Source: Neptuniibacter halophilus (lineage in GTDB: Bacteria > Pseudomonadota > Gammaproteobacteria > Pseudomonadales > Balneatricaceae). From it: a DNA stretch of 64,000 bases. Shown here piece by piece: positions 8,074-16,558 of the stretch. The stretch spans positions 434,001 through 498,000 of the forward strand of contig NZ_AP027292.1 in assembly GCF_030295765.1 (NCBI RefSeq), read 5' to 3'. The position numbers and the translations under genes were made by a program. Each line of letters opens with the position of its first letter. Positions within the stretch are counted from its first letter, which is position 1. The notes under the pieces are model-generated. The model was not told the origin of the DNA, did not search any database, and worked only from the letters and a program-made list of their open reading frames with translations.

Positions 8074-9069
8074 ATGCAAACGACAACTCAAAACCAACAG
8101 CCGGTTCCCGGTCTGCTGCATTCACTCTGCCTGGATGGAAACGGGGGGGCTACCGCACCTTCCGATCCGGCTTCGCTTAACCTGAAGAATGCGCCGGAAC
8201 ACCTCTGGCTGCACTTCGATTATACCGCTACCGGTGCCAGAGAGTGGTTACAGGAAAATTTTCAGCTCAACGAAATCGCCCTGGATGGGCTGTTCAGTGA
8301 TGACAGCCGGCCCCATGTACTGAAGCGGGCCGATCACCTGCTGCTGGTCCTGCGCGGGGTCAACCTCAATCCCGGATCAGACCCGGAAGATATGGTGTCA
8401 TTACGAATCTGGTGTGACGGCCAGCGGCTGATCAGCACCCGGCGCCGCGCCCTGCTCTCCACCGAAGATATGCTCAACACCTTGCGCGACCAGTCCGGTC
8501 CGAAACAGATTCCGGAGTTGCTGACCGAGTGGATCGACCGGATTATATGGCGAATGAGCGATACCGTGGATGGTCTGGAAGAATCCCTGTCAGACACAGA
8601 AGAGCAACTCTTTACCGCCGCACCCCGCGAGATGCGCTCAACCCTGCTCCGGCTGCGCCAGCAAAGCATCAGCATTCGCCGCTATATTGCGCCGCAGAGG
8701 GAGGCGATCAACCGCCTGATCAGCGAGCCGGTGAGCTGGCTCGATGAAATGACCCGACTGCGCCTGCGCAGCATCGCCGACCGCCAGATACGGCACATCG
8801 AAGATATCGATACCGTCAGAGAGCGGGCCGGCATGGCTCAGGAAGAGCTGGCCAGCACCGTGGCAGAACAGATGAACCGCCGCGCCTATGTACTCACCAT
8901 CGTTGCCGCTATTTTCCTGCCATTGGGCTTCTTTACCGGCCTGTTGGGGATCAACGTCGGCGGTATGCCGGGTGTGGAAAGTAGCGATGCCTTCTGGCTG
9001 GTCGTCGCGCTGTGCGGCCTGATCACGGCCCTGCTGATGGCAGTGTTCTACTGGAAACGCTGGCTCTAG
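8074..9069 (+). CDS. zntB: ZntB-like CorA-family metal transporter
   Basis: 331 residues with a long cytoplasmic N-terminal domain and two C-terminal transmembrane helices (about 272-292 and 303-325). The loop motif after the first helix reads GINVGG, as in the ZntB branch, rather than the GMN of CorA. The helical funnel segment SLSDTEEQLFTAAPREMRS is also typical. Zinc or another divalent cation is the likely substrate, probably proton-coupled as in E. coli ZntB. The stop codon overlaps that of the convergent yeiH gene by four bases, leaving no room for a separate terminator. Confidence 0.87.
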   Translation: MQTTTQNQQPVPGLLHSLCLDGNGGATAPSDPASLNLKNAPEHLWLHFDYTATGAREWLQENFQLNEIALDGLFSDDSRPHVLKRADHLLLVLRGVNLNPGSDPEDMVSLRIWCDGQRLISTRRRALLSTEDMLNTLRDQSGPKQIPELLTEWIDRIIWRMSDTVDGLEESLSDTEEQLFTAAPREMRSTLLRLRQQSISIRRYIAPQREAINRLISEPVSWLDEMTRLRLRSIADRQIRHIEDIDTVRERAGMAQEELASTVAEQMNRRAYVLTIVAAIFLPLGFFTGLLGINVGGMPGVESSDAFWLVVALCGLITALLMAVFYWKRWL

Positions 9070-10052
9070 CCGATAAACAGCCGATTCAGCGCGTAACCCG
9101 CGCTCAGCAGAATGACAAAAAGGCTCAGGGCCAGCAGCAGAGGCTTAGGGCCCAGTTCACGCAGGAGTGTGATCCGGGTCTGACAGCCCAGCGCAGCCAT
9201 CGCCAGAGTAAGACCAAATCCGCCCAATTCCAGACATGTCTGTTTCAGGTCAGCAGGGATATCCCACACAGAATTAACGCCAACCAGGGCAACAAAACCG
9301 AAGACAAACCAGGGCACCACCAGCGCAGGTTTTGAGCCCGCCGCCACCGCTTCACGCCAGTTCAGCCAGCTACCCAGCAAGAGAATGAAGGGCGCCAGCA
9401 GCAACACCCGGATCAACTTACTGATCAGCGCATTATCCTGCACCGCCGGACTGATCGACTGACCTGCAGCCACCGCCTGAGCGACTTCATGTACCGTGCT
9501 GCCGATATAAACACCGTAGGCGCTATCGCTCATCCCGCTAAGCGGAAAAAGAAGCGGGTAACTGAACATCGCCAGAGTACCAAACAACACCACCGTCGCA
9601 ATGGCCATAGTCACGTGTTGCTGCCGCGCCTTCAGGCTGGCATTGGTGGCCAATACTGCGGCAGCACCACAGATGGCACTGCCGGAGGAGATCAACAGCA
9701 CCAGATCCCGGGGCAACCCTAACAGGCGACAACCGATCAGCAGACCACTGCCGATAATCAGGCTCACCATTAAACCGTTCAACAGCAGTGTCATCCAGCC
9801 CAGCGCTGCGATCTGCTGAAAACTGACGCTCAGACCAAGGAGAATAATACCCGCACGCAAACAGCGTTGCTGACAGAATCGGGTAAACGCCAGCTCCCGC
9901 TCACTGCTACTCCCCCTCTCCCAATGCCCGACCAGCATCCCCAGAAGAATAGCCAGTGGCAGGGCGCCCAGCCCGGCATGGCTGAACCCGTCAATCTGAG
10001 ATAGCTGGATAGCAGCAACAGCGATCAATGGCAGGGTAAACAGACGGTTCAT
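9066..10052 (-). CDS. yeiH: YeiH/YadS-type UPF0324 putative sulfate exporter family membrane protein
   Basis: 328 residues with about ten hydrophobic segments. Recognisable stretches of the YeiH (UPF0324) family are SSGSAICGAAAVLATN, YIGSTVHEVAQAVAAG and LLAPFILLLGSWL. The family is annotated as putative sulfate exporters but the substrate is not settled. It is divergent from a LysR regulator at 10148-11020, the same arrangement as yeiH/yeiE in enterobacteria, which supports the assignment. The start is preceded by CTGGAGAG. Confidence 0.88.
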   Translation of the reverse strand: MNRLFTLPLIAVAAIQLSQIDGFSHAGLGALPLAILLGMLVGHWERGSSSERELAFTRFCQQRCLRAGIILLGLSVSFQQIAALGWMTLLLNGLMVSLIIGSGLLIGCRLLGLPRDLVLLISSGSAICGAAAVLATNASLKARQQHVTMAIATVVLFGTLAMFSYPLLFPLSGMSDSAYGVYIGSTVHEVAQAVAAGQSISPAVQDNALISKLIRVLLLAPFILLLGSWLNWREAVAAGSKPALVVPWFVFGFVALVGVNSVWDIPADLKQTCLELGGFGLTLAMAALGCQTRITLLRELGPKPLLLALSLFVILLSAGYALNRLFIG

Positions 10053-10080
10053 GGCACTCTCCAGTTAACAGGTGGAGAGA

Positions 10081-10110
10081 TTGTCAGCGCAAACCAAGCA
10101 TAAGTATAAT
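10081..10110 (+). promoter_or_regulatory. sigma70-type promoter of the LysR gene
   Basis: TTGTCA (10081-10086) and TATAAT (10105-10110) are separated by 18 bases. Because the -10 overlaps the first in-frame ATG at 10109, the true start must be downstream at 10148. Confidence 0.65.
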
Positions 10111-10147
10111 GGATATATTTAATATAAAACTTAAGAAAAACCGAACA

Positions 10148-11020
10148 ATGTCACTCTCGATCCGACAACTACGTATCTTTGAAGCCACTGCCCGCCTCGG
10201 GCGTCTGACGCTGGCTGCCGATGAACAGGCACTGAGCCAGTCTGCCGCAAGCCAGTCATTGCGAGAACTGGAGCAATCACTTGGTTACCCCCTGTTTCAG
10301 CGGCTCGGGCGGGAGTTACAGTTAACGGATGCGGGCATGGAGCTGTTACCCCGGATAAGACAGATGCTGGGCATACTGCAAACCATCGAGCAGCCCAACC
10401 GAGAGCAGATCAGTGGCACCCTGCGGATAGCGGCCAGCGTGACCATCGCCTGCTACCTGCTGCCTGCACTGTGTGAACAGTTTCTGCAAAGACACCCGGA
10501 GGTCATCCCCGAGATTGAGATCTGCAATACACAGGAAGTTATCAACCGACTGGATCGCGGACAGGTCCAGATCGGGCTGATTGAAGGCCCCTCCACTCCG
10601 CCCCGCCAACGCCTGATCCCCTGGCTGGAAGATCAACTGGCACTGTTCTGCCACCCTGCACACCCACTGGCTGACAACGGGAAGATCAGTCTGCAGCAGA
10701 TGCAGGCGTATCGCTGGATTTTGCGGGAGCCGGGTTCGGGTACGCGCGCGGTATTCGATCAGGCCCTGCAGCACGCCGGGGGCAGTATCGGACAGAGCCT
10801 CTGTCTGAACCGGCAGGAAGCGATTAAACAGATGGTAAAAGCAGGACTGGGCGTGGGCTGCCTGTCGCAACTGGCGATTGCAGAAGAGGTCAGCAACGGC
10901 AGATTATGCCTGCTCGAATCGGAACTCAACCTCGACCGCCGCCTGTCGATCGTGGTCAATCCACACACCTCGCCTCTGGCGGATGCGTTTATTCAGTTGC
11001 TAAAGGAAACTGATCACTGA
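10148..11020 (+). CDS. yeiE: LysR-family regulator, YeiE-like
   Basis: LysR-type regulator of about 290 residues. The N-terminal winged helix reads SIRQLRIFEATARLGRLTLA with recognition helix QSAASQSLRELEQSLGY, followed by a periplasmic-binding-like effector domain (about 90-290). An in-frame ATG at 10109 would add 13 residues but overlaps the promoter -10, so the ATG at 10148 (MSLSIRQL) is preferred. It is divergent from yeiH, which it probably controls. Confidence 0.87.
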   Translation: MSLSIRQLRIFEATARLGRLTLAADEQALSQSAASQSLRELEQSLGYPLFQRLGRELQLTDAGMELLPRIRQMLGILQTIEQPNREQISGTLRIAASVTIACYLLPALCEQFLQRHPEVIPEIEICNTQEVINRLDRGQVQIGLIEGPSTPPRQRLIPWLEDQLALFCHPAHPLADNGKISLQQMQAYRWILREPGSGTRAVFDQALQHAGGSIGQSLCLNRQEAIKQMVKAGLGVGCLSQLAIAEEVSNGRLCLLESELNLDRRLSIVVNPHTSPLADAFIQLLKETDH

Positions 11021-11035
11021 GACCCGGCGCCTGAA

Positions 11036-11227
11036 CTAATAATGATAGCGACAGGAGATAATCGAGATAGCCCTGTCATCCACCGTATAAACCAGCCGGT
11101 TGGTGTCATCGACTCGACGAGACCAGAACCCGGCCAGATATTCCCTCAGGGGTTCAGGATTCCCGATACCTTCAAAGGGTGAGCGCTTCACATCAAGTAT
11201 CAGCTTGTTGATTCGTTTAAGGGTTTT
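11036..11227 (-). pseudogene. yoeB: YoeB-type toxin remnant, C-terminal part only
   Basis: Reading leftward from 11227, about 63 codons encode KTLKRINKLILDVKRSPFEG and continue through the GFWSRRVDDTNRLVY segment to a final SCRYHY and stop. This matches the C-terminal three quarters of the mRNA interferase YoeB, including the C-terminal HY residues of its active site. The frame is closed by TGA at 11228-11230 directly upstream and contains no start codon, so the first 20 or so residues are missing. No YefM antitoxin gene is present. It lies just beyond the gabD terminator and looks like a decayed toxin-antitoxin module. Confidence 0.85.
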
Positions 11228-11232
11228 TCAGC

Positions 11233-11258
11233 AAAAAAAGGGCACCCAATGGGTGCCC
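11233..11258 (-). terminator. intrinsic terminator of gabD
   Basis: GGGCACCC (11240-11247) and GGGTGCCC (11251-11258) form a stem, followed on the minus strand by a run of seven T. Confidence 0.9.
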
Positions 11259-11287
11259 GAGAGCCAGTCTATCGATTCCTGAAAGGG

Positions 11288-12745
11288 TCAGATGCCACCC
11301 AGACAGATGTACTTTGTTTCCAGATAATCATCGAGACCGTACTTAGAGCCTTCGCGGCCCTGACCGGACTCTTTCACGCCACCGAACGGAATCACTTCAG
11401 AACTGATTGCGGTTTCATTCACGCCGACCATACCGTACTCGATCCCTTCAGAAACGCGCCAGATCCGGCCCAGATTCTGAGTGTATACATAAGCAGCCAG
11501 ACCGAACTCTGTATCGTTGGCCATGCTGATCGCTTCCTCTTCCGTGCTGAATCTGAACACCGGCGCTACCGGGCCGAAGATCTCTTCACCGAAGATGCTC
11601 ATCTTGTCATTCACATCGGTCAGTACGGTCGGTTCATAGAAGCAGTTACCCAGTTCAGAAGGCTTACCACCGGTCACCACATTGGCCCCCTGCTCGACCG
11701 CGTTCTTAACAATCGCGTCGATATCAGCCAGCGCCTTCTGAGAGACCACCGGGCCGTGAGTTGCATCGGCATCAAAGCCATGACCCAGTCTGAAATCTTT
11801 CACCGCTGCGGAGAACTTCTCAACAAACTGATCGTAGATTCCCTCCTGCACCAGCAGACGGTTTGCACAGATACAGGTCTGGCCTGAGTTACGGTATTTA
11901 GAGACCAGAGCCCCCTGTACCGCCTGATCCAGATCCGCATCATCAAATACGATGACCGGCGCATTACCGCCCAGCTCCATAGAAGTACGTTTAACCGTGT
12001 CAGCACACTGTTTCATCAGCAGCTTGCCAATCGGGGTGGAACCGGTGAAAGTCAGTTTCTTCACTTTCGGGTTAGAGGTCATCTCACCGCCGACTTTGGA
12101 TGAAGAGTTACTTGGCAGCACGTTGAACAGCCCAGCAGGTACACCGGCGCGGTTTGCCAGTTCAGCCAGCGCCAGTGCAGACAGTGGTGTTTCGCCGGCA
12201 GGCTTAAGCAGAATCGCGCAACCCGCCGCCAGCGCAGGCGCAGCTTTACGGGTAATCATGGCATTCGGGAAGTTCCATGGGGTGATCGCCGCAACCACAC
12301 CCACAGGCTGCTTAATCACAATACTGCGGCGGTCAGACGGAGATGGCAGCACATCACCGTAGATACGCTTACCCTCTTCTGCAAACCACTTCAGATAGGA
12401 CGCACCGTACATTACCTCACCCCGGGATTCGGCCAGTGGCTTACCCTGCTCCAGTGTCATGATCTGAGCCAGATCATCACTGTTCTCCAGAATAAGACCA
12501 TGCCAGCGCTCCAGAATTTCCGCCCGCTGAGCCGCTGTCAGCTTTTTCCACTCTGTCATCGCGGCTTCCGCCAGATCAACCGCACGGGCGGTTTCTGCCT
12601 GACCCACGCTGGATACCGCCGCGATCACTTCACCGGTAGCCGGGTTCAGTACGTCAAAACGCTCGCCTGCGTCACCTTCGACCCATTCGCCATTGATAAA
12701 TGCCTGTGTCCGCAGCAGGCCGGAATCTTTCAGTTGGAGTTTCAT
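11288..12745 (-). CDS. gabD: succinate-semialdehyde dehydrogenase
   Basis: Aldehyde dehydrogenase of 485 residues from the ATG at 12745 (MKLQLKDSGLLR), which has GAAGAG about 7 bases upstream; a GTG 15 bases earlier is less likely. Catalytic residues are Asn158 in TPWNF, Glu257 in MELGGNAP and Cys291 in SGQTCICANR. The CIC pair corresponds to the redox-switch cysteines of E. coli GabD. It would convert the succinic semialdehyde released by HpaI to succinate, feeding the TCA cycle. It stands alone with its own terminator. A perfect operator-like palindrome lies 62 bases upstream. Confidence 0.92.
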   Translation of the reverse strand: MKLQLKDSGLLRTQAFINGEWVEGDAGERFDVLNPATGEVIAAVSSVGQAETARAVDLAEAAMTEWKKLTAAQRAEILERWHGLILENSDDLAQIMTLEQGKPLAESRGEVMYGASYLKWFAEEGKRIYGDVLPSPSDRRSIVIKQPVGVVAAITPWNFPNAMITRKAAPALAAGCAILLKPAGETPLSALALAELANRAGVPAGLFNVLPSNSSSKVGGEMTSNPKVKKLTFTGSTPIGKLLMKQCADTVKRTSMELGGNAPVIVFDDADLDQAVQGALVSKYRNSGQTCICANRLLVQEGIYDQFVEKFSAAVKDFRLGHGFDADATHGPVVSQKALADIDAIVKNAVEQGANVVTGGKPSELGNCFYEPTVLTDVNDKMSIFGEEIFGPVAPVFRFSTEEEAISMANDTEFGLAAYVYTQNLGRIWRVSEGIEYGMVGVNETAISSEVIPFGGVKESGQGREGSKYGLDDYLETKYICLGGI

Positions 12746-12806
12746 ACTGTCTCTTCTCACAAGGTAGGTTGCGATTTTAAATTCAGACTACCTGATTTTA
12801 AATTAG

Positions 12807-12818
12807 TTAACAAGTTAA
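12807..12818. promoter_or_regulatory. HpaR-like palindrome upstream of gabD
   Basis: TTAACAAGTTAA is a perfect 5-2-5 palindrome, embedded in AT-rich DNA just after the AEC gene ends, 62 bases upstream of the gabD start. It is the best match to the TTAAC-NN-GTTAA consensus in the window. Confidence 0.55.
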
Positions 12819-12835
12819 GTATTTTGAATAATACA

Positions 12836-13774
12836 TCAAAGACCCAACAGCCAGATCATCAGATTGATACTCAAAAACGCGCCCAGAGTGGTCGGCAACA
12901 ACAACGCAGAACAGATCCCGCCGTAGTGATAGCGCATACCGATTACCGCGTAGATACTGAACATCGGCATCGTCGCCAGTATCAACGCCACACTCTGGAA
13001 CAGCGGCGGAATCGGCGGTAACAGCAGAATCATCAGAAACACCGCCAGTGGATGGATCAGCAGCTTTCCGAGCATGACCGAGCCCATGTCCAGCGCCATT
13101 CCGGCGGGTTTCAGCCCCACCAGCATGCCCCCTATTGCAAACAGCGCAACTCCACCCACCGTAGCCGCCAGCATATCAATTACCGTGGTCACAAACTGCG
13201 GCGGCTCCAGTTGCGCCGCTGAGCTGAACAAACCCAGCGCGATTGAAAGAATGATCGGATTTTTCAGCAACCCCGGCAGGGATTTCACTAACGCCTGAAA
13301 AAAGGAAGCGCCCTGATGCTGCCCCGTATCCGCCAGCGCCAGTGCCAGCGGCAGAATCAGCAGGTTCTCGACGATCAGGGTCAGGGCAAATGGCACCAGT
13401 GCCGCCTCGCCAAACAACTGGGTGATGATAGGAAAACCCACCATCAGACTGTTAGAAAGGCTGCCACCCAGACCAAACAGCGCACAGAGAGTTAAAGGCT
13501 TGCCCCTGAAGCGTGCCAGTCCAAACATCAGCGCGAATGAGATCAGCGAACCCAGTCCGTAGATCAGCAGATACTCATAGTGCAAAATCTCCTGAAAGGA
13601 GCGCGAGCTGAGCGCTTTGAACATCGCTACAGGCAAACCCACATTGACCACAAACCAGGCCAGCGTCCGTACCTGATCCTTCTGCATCAGGCCCGCCCGA
13701 ACGATCATAAAACCGAGCCCGATCAGAATAAATATCGGGCTGGTCAGCGACAGAATATTGCCAATCTCCTGCAT
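12836..13774 (-). CDS. AEC (auxin efflux carrier) family transporter
   Basis: 312 residues with about ten transmembrane segments in the two-lobed AEC layout. Characteristic segments are SPIFILIGLGFMIVRAG at the N-terminus, NVGLPVAMFKALSS, GGSLSNSLMVGFPI and GGMLVGLKPAG. Members such as MdcF move organic acids. It lies between gabD and the hydroxylase oxygenase, all leftward, and its promoter region carries the palindrome TTAATATATTAA. Transport of 4-hydroxyphenylacetate or a pathway acid is inferred, and no canonical hpaX gene is seen. Confidence 0.85.
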   Translation of the reverse strand: MQEIGNILSLTSPIFILIGLGFMIVRAGLMQKDQVRTLAWFVVNVGLPVAMFKALSSRSFQEILHYEYLLIYGLGSLISFALMFGLARFRGKPLTLCALFGLGGSLSNSLMVGFPIITQLFGEAALVPFALTLIVENLLILPLALALADTGQHQGASFFQALVKSLPGLLKNPIILSIALGLFSSAAQLEPPQFVTTVIDMLAATVGGVALFAIGGMLVGLKPAGMALDMGSVMLGKLLIHPLAVFLMILLLPPIPPLFQSVALILATMPMFSIYAVIGMRYHYGGICSALLLPTTLGAFLSINLMIWLLGL

Positions 13775-13811
13775 GGTTTCATGCTCCGCCTGAAAACAAC
13801 CTTAAAAGTAA

Positions 13812-13823
13812 TTAATATATTAA
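13812..13823. promoter_or_regulatory. HpaR-like palindrome upstream of the AEC gene
   Basis: TTAATATATTAA, identical to the site at 4996-5007, lies 38 bases upstream of the AEC start codon. Confidence 0.45.
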
Positions 13824-13854
13824 TCTTATTAGCCTATTACAAAAACCGGGCAAT

Positions 13855-13878
13855 AAAAAACCCGCGGTTATCGCGGGC
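13855..13878 (-). terminator. intrinsic terminator of the oxygenase gene
   Basis: CCCGCG and CGCGGG (13861-13877) form a stem with a T-run of six on the minus strand, directly after the oxygenase stop. Confidence 0.85.
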
Positions 13879-13896
13879 TTTTCAGAGGCGCGGCTT

Positions 13897-15072
13897 TTAA
13901 ACCATGGTTGGATCGGGTTCCATCCCCATCACCGAGCGACCCAGAATCTGCTTACATACGTCGTAGTCGGTATAAGCGTGGGCTGCCGTCATGTTCACAT
14001 CACGCCACAACCGCTGGATCTCATTATCGTGAATCCAGGAGGTGCCGCCAGAGACTTCAAACAGACGGTTAACCGCTTCACAACACATCTTCACGGCGTA
14101 AGCCTGATTGGTACGCCAGAACGCCAGTTCTTCATCGTTCGGATAACGCTTCTGCTCGCCAAATGCCTTGTGCTCATCCCAGGTTTTCTCCAGAAAAGCA
14201 CGCGCCGCCATCACCTGATGCGTAGACTCAGCCAGACGCATCAGCGGCGGAATCTCTTTACCGCTGTTAGCCAGCGTGTAGGCACGGGTGCGGTTTTTAG
14301 TCATGTTTTTGTAAACTTCCAGCATCCGTTCAGCGATACCCAGTGCCATTGCAGCAAAACCACAGGCAAAGTACGGACGGTAAGGCGCGTAGTAGATCTT
14401 GCTGTCCGGGTAGAGACCGAAACCGGAAGACTGCCCCGTCATCATCGCTTTCGCTTTCTCAATGCGGTGCTCAGGAATAAAGGTATTGTCCTTCAGGCGC
14501 AGAGTCTTGGTACCGGAAGGTTTCATACCGGCAGAGTACCAGTCGTCAATAATTTCATAATCGCTGCTCGGCACAACGCCAAAGCAGTAATCTTTTTCAC
14601 CGGTTTCCCGGTTGTTGCGCAGGAAGCCAAGGATCGCCCACTCTGCATGATCGCAACCGGAGCTCCACTTCATATCACCATTAAAGATAACGCCGCCTTC
14701 GCACTCTTCCGTTTTCCCGAAAGGTGCAATCGAACTGCTGGCAACCGCATCCGGATTTTCACCCCAGAACTCATCCTGTGCCTGTTTGGAGAACATCGCC
14801 ATCTGGTGGCTGTGCGTAATCAGAAGGCTGAAAGCCCAGGCGGTACCACCACAGGCACCGGCCAGTGCGGCAATACAGTCAGTGACTTCCGGCAGAGACA
14901 GCTCCAGGCCACCGTAAGCTTTCGGCTGCAGTGCGCGGTGCAGATTGATCGACTTCAGGAGACGGATATTCTCGTCCGGAACCTTACGCTCCTGCTCGGC
15001 CTGAACAGCATTTTCAGCAATGTGTGGCAGAATTTTTTTCAGCTCATCGAGCATCGGATTAGGTCTTTCCAT
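13897..15072 (-). CDS. 4-hydroxyphenylacetate 3-hydroxylase oxygenase component (C2 type)
   Basis: Flavin-dependent monooxygenase of the acyl-CoA-dehydrogenase fold, 391 residues. It hydroxylates 4-hydroxyphenylacetate to homoprotocatechuate using reduced flavin from a separate reductase. It closely resembles the Acinetobacter baumannii C2 component as remembered: shared stretches include GACGGTAWAFSLLITHSHQ, ASSSIAPFGK, WSSGCDHAEWA, FGLYPDSKIYY, YAVKMC and the C-terminal MGMEPDPTMV. It lacks about 30 N-terminal residues of that protein. It is unrelated to the E. coli HpaB fold. It is divergent from hpaA, and its partner reductase follows hpaA. Confidence 0.92.
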   Translation of the reverse strand: MERPNPMLDELKKILPHIAENAVQAEQERKVPDENIRLLKSINLHRALQPKAYGGLELSLPEVTDCIAALAGACGGTAWAFSLLITHSHQMAMFSKQAQDEFWGENPDAVASSSIAPFGKTEECEGGVIFNGDMKWSSGCDHAEWAILGFLRNNRETGEKDYCFGVVPSSDYEIIDDWYSAGMKPSGTKTLRLKDNTFIPEHRIEKAKAMMTGQSSGFGLYPDSKIYYAPYRPYFACGFAAMALGIAERMLEVYKNMTKNRTRAYTLANSGKEIPPLMRLAESTHQVMAARAFLEKTWDEHKAFGEQKRYPNDEELAFWRTNQAYAVKMCCEAVNRLFEVSGGTSWIHDNEIQRLWRDVNMTAAHAYTDYDVCKQILGRSVMGMEPDPTMV

Positions 15073-15226
15073 CGTTCAGTACCTGCTACTTTATTGTTGT
15101 ATTAAGGCGCTGTCTCTCAAACCACCCCTCGTGGAACGGCCTGAGATCGCCTCAGTGATGGGCACATTATTGTTCACAGCAGGCAACCTGAAAATGGATC
15201 TTTCACAGGCTTTATTGTACTTTTGA

Positions 15227-15242
15227 TAGTTAACATATAAAC
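15227..15242. promoter_or_regulatory. 16-bp repeat / HpaR-like site, oxygenase-hpaA divergent region
   Basis: TAGTTAACATATAAAC occurs here and, exactly repeated, at 16481-16496 before the reductase gene. The 357-base gap between the divergent oxygenase and hpaA genes is AT-rich; a TACAAT hexamer on the minus strand (15214-15219) may be the oxygenase -10. Repressor binding is inferred. Confidence 0.55.
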
Positions 15243-15429
15243 AAAACTGTCTATTTATCGATCAAATCCTATGCATTTAAGATCTCAACCTTTTGATTTG
15301 TATACATATAAAAACAAACCGGGCAAAACGGATGTTTTGCGATTGCACAAAGTACAATAGAACACACGCACAACCGTCCGATCAGAGCTAAGCTGATGAG
15401 TAGTCTGATGTACGTCACAGGAAAGGTTT

Positions 15430-16353
15430 ATGAGCAGTATTACTCAGCCGCAACCGGCTGACACCGCCCCCCGGGATATTCCCAATATCGATATAGGCCA
15501 CGCCTATGATCAACACTATGTCGATGCAGAGATCCACTACGAGCACCTGGAAAAACTGGCGGACTTCTTTGGCCGCAATATGCCGGTACATCACCACGAC
15601 CGGTTTTATCAGATTCATGTCATTCTCAGCGGCACTGTGCGTGTCCATCTGGATGAAACCAGCTACACCGTTCAGGGGCCGATGTTCTTCCTGACTCCCC
15701 CGACGGTACCCCACGCTTTTGTTACCGAAGAGAACGCCCGCGGCCATGTTATAACCGCACGACAACAGTTGGTCTGGGAACTGATGGGCGGCATGGTACC
15801 CACCGGCTGGGGCAGCAACAGTTTTATGAATCACCCGCTCTGTGTCGCCCTGGAACCGGCCGGGGATAAAACCGCCGCCAGAGTCCTGCATCTGCTCGAC
15901 CTGATGGCCGATGAGAATGACCACAGCAGTATGGAGCACCGGGTTGCTCTCAGGGCGCTGTTGCAACTGGTGTTGATTCATATCTCACGTCTGGCCGATC
16001 AGAGTCAGCCACAGCAGAAAACGCGTAAAGAGGATGTACGTATCTTCCACCGTTTCAATGAACTGATCGAAGCCCACTACAAAGAACACCTGACACTGAG
16101 CCAGTATACAAAGCTGATCAGTGTCACCGAAGCACGGCTGAATGAGATCTGTCGACGGCTGGCCGGGCTGCCATCTAAGCGTCTGATTATGGACCGGCTG
16201 ATGCAGGAAGCACGCAGGCTGCTAACCTTTTCATCAGCGCCTATTACTGAAATCAGTTATCAGTTGGGCTTTAAAGATCCGGCGTATTTCGCCCGATTCT
16301 TTCGCAGAAATGCAGGAGTGACCGCAGGCCAGTACAGAGACTCAAAGAAATAG
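15430..16353 (+). CDS. hpaA: AraC-family activator of 4-hydroxyphenylacetate catabolism
   Basis: 307 residues. The N-terminal cupin domain carries FGRNMPVHHHDRFYQIHVI and TPPTVPHAFVTE, stretches shared with E. coli HpaA. The C-terminal AraC double helix-turn-helix (about 205-305) ends with ITEISYQLGFKDPAYFARFF. It should bind 4-hydroxyphenylacetate-type effectors and activate the hydroxylase promoter. It sits between the oxygenase (divergent) and the reductase (same direction), both of which it probably controls. AGGAAAGG before the ATG fixes the start. Confidence 0.93.
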   Translation: MSSITQPQPADTAPRDIPNIDIGHAYDQHYVDAEIHYEHLEKLADFFGRNMPVHHHDRFYQIHVILSGTVRVHLDETSYTVQGPMFFLTPPTVPHAFVTEENARGHVITARQQLVWELMGGMVPTGWGSNSFMNHPLCVALEPAGDKTAARVLHLLDLMADENDHSSMEHRVALRALLQLVLIHISRLADQSQPQQKTRKEDVRIFHRFNELIEAHYKEHLTLSQYTKLISVTEARLNEICRRLAGLPSKRLIMDRLMQEARRLLTFSSAPITEISYQLGFKDPAYFARFFRRNAGVTAGQYRDSKK

Positions 16354-16474
16354 CTTAAAATTCATATAATTAAATATAAGCGTCACAAACAGTCAGATTT
16401 ACAACCCGGCACAGAGACCATGAAAAGTACAGTCAAAGCAATGAAAAATATATTTCATCACTCTGGCCGCCCCC

Positions 16475-16496
16475 TATAATTAGTTAACATATAAAC
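16475..16496 (+). promoter_or_regulatory. -10 plus HpaR-like site before the reductase gene
   Basis: TATAAT (16475-16480) is followed at once by TAGTTAACATATAAAC (16481-16496), an exact copy of the 16-mer at 15227-15242. The site would block the start of transcription. The gap between hpaA and the reductase (205 bases) holds no other recognisable element. Confidence 0.6.
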
Positions 16497-16558
16497 TTTC
16501 AGCACATCATGGCTGATCAAAGAATAACAGCGAACCGAACAGATTAAGGGTGACTTCC

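Noticed and set aside
10109..10147. Upstream ATG for the LysR gene
   Set aside because: It overlaps the -10 hexamer TATAAT at 10105-10110, so it could not be translated from that promoter.
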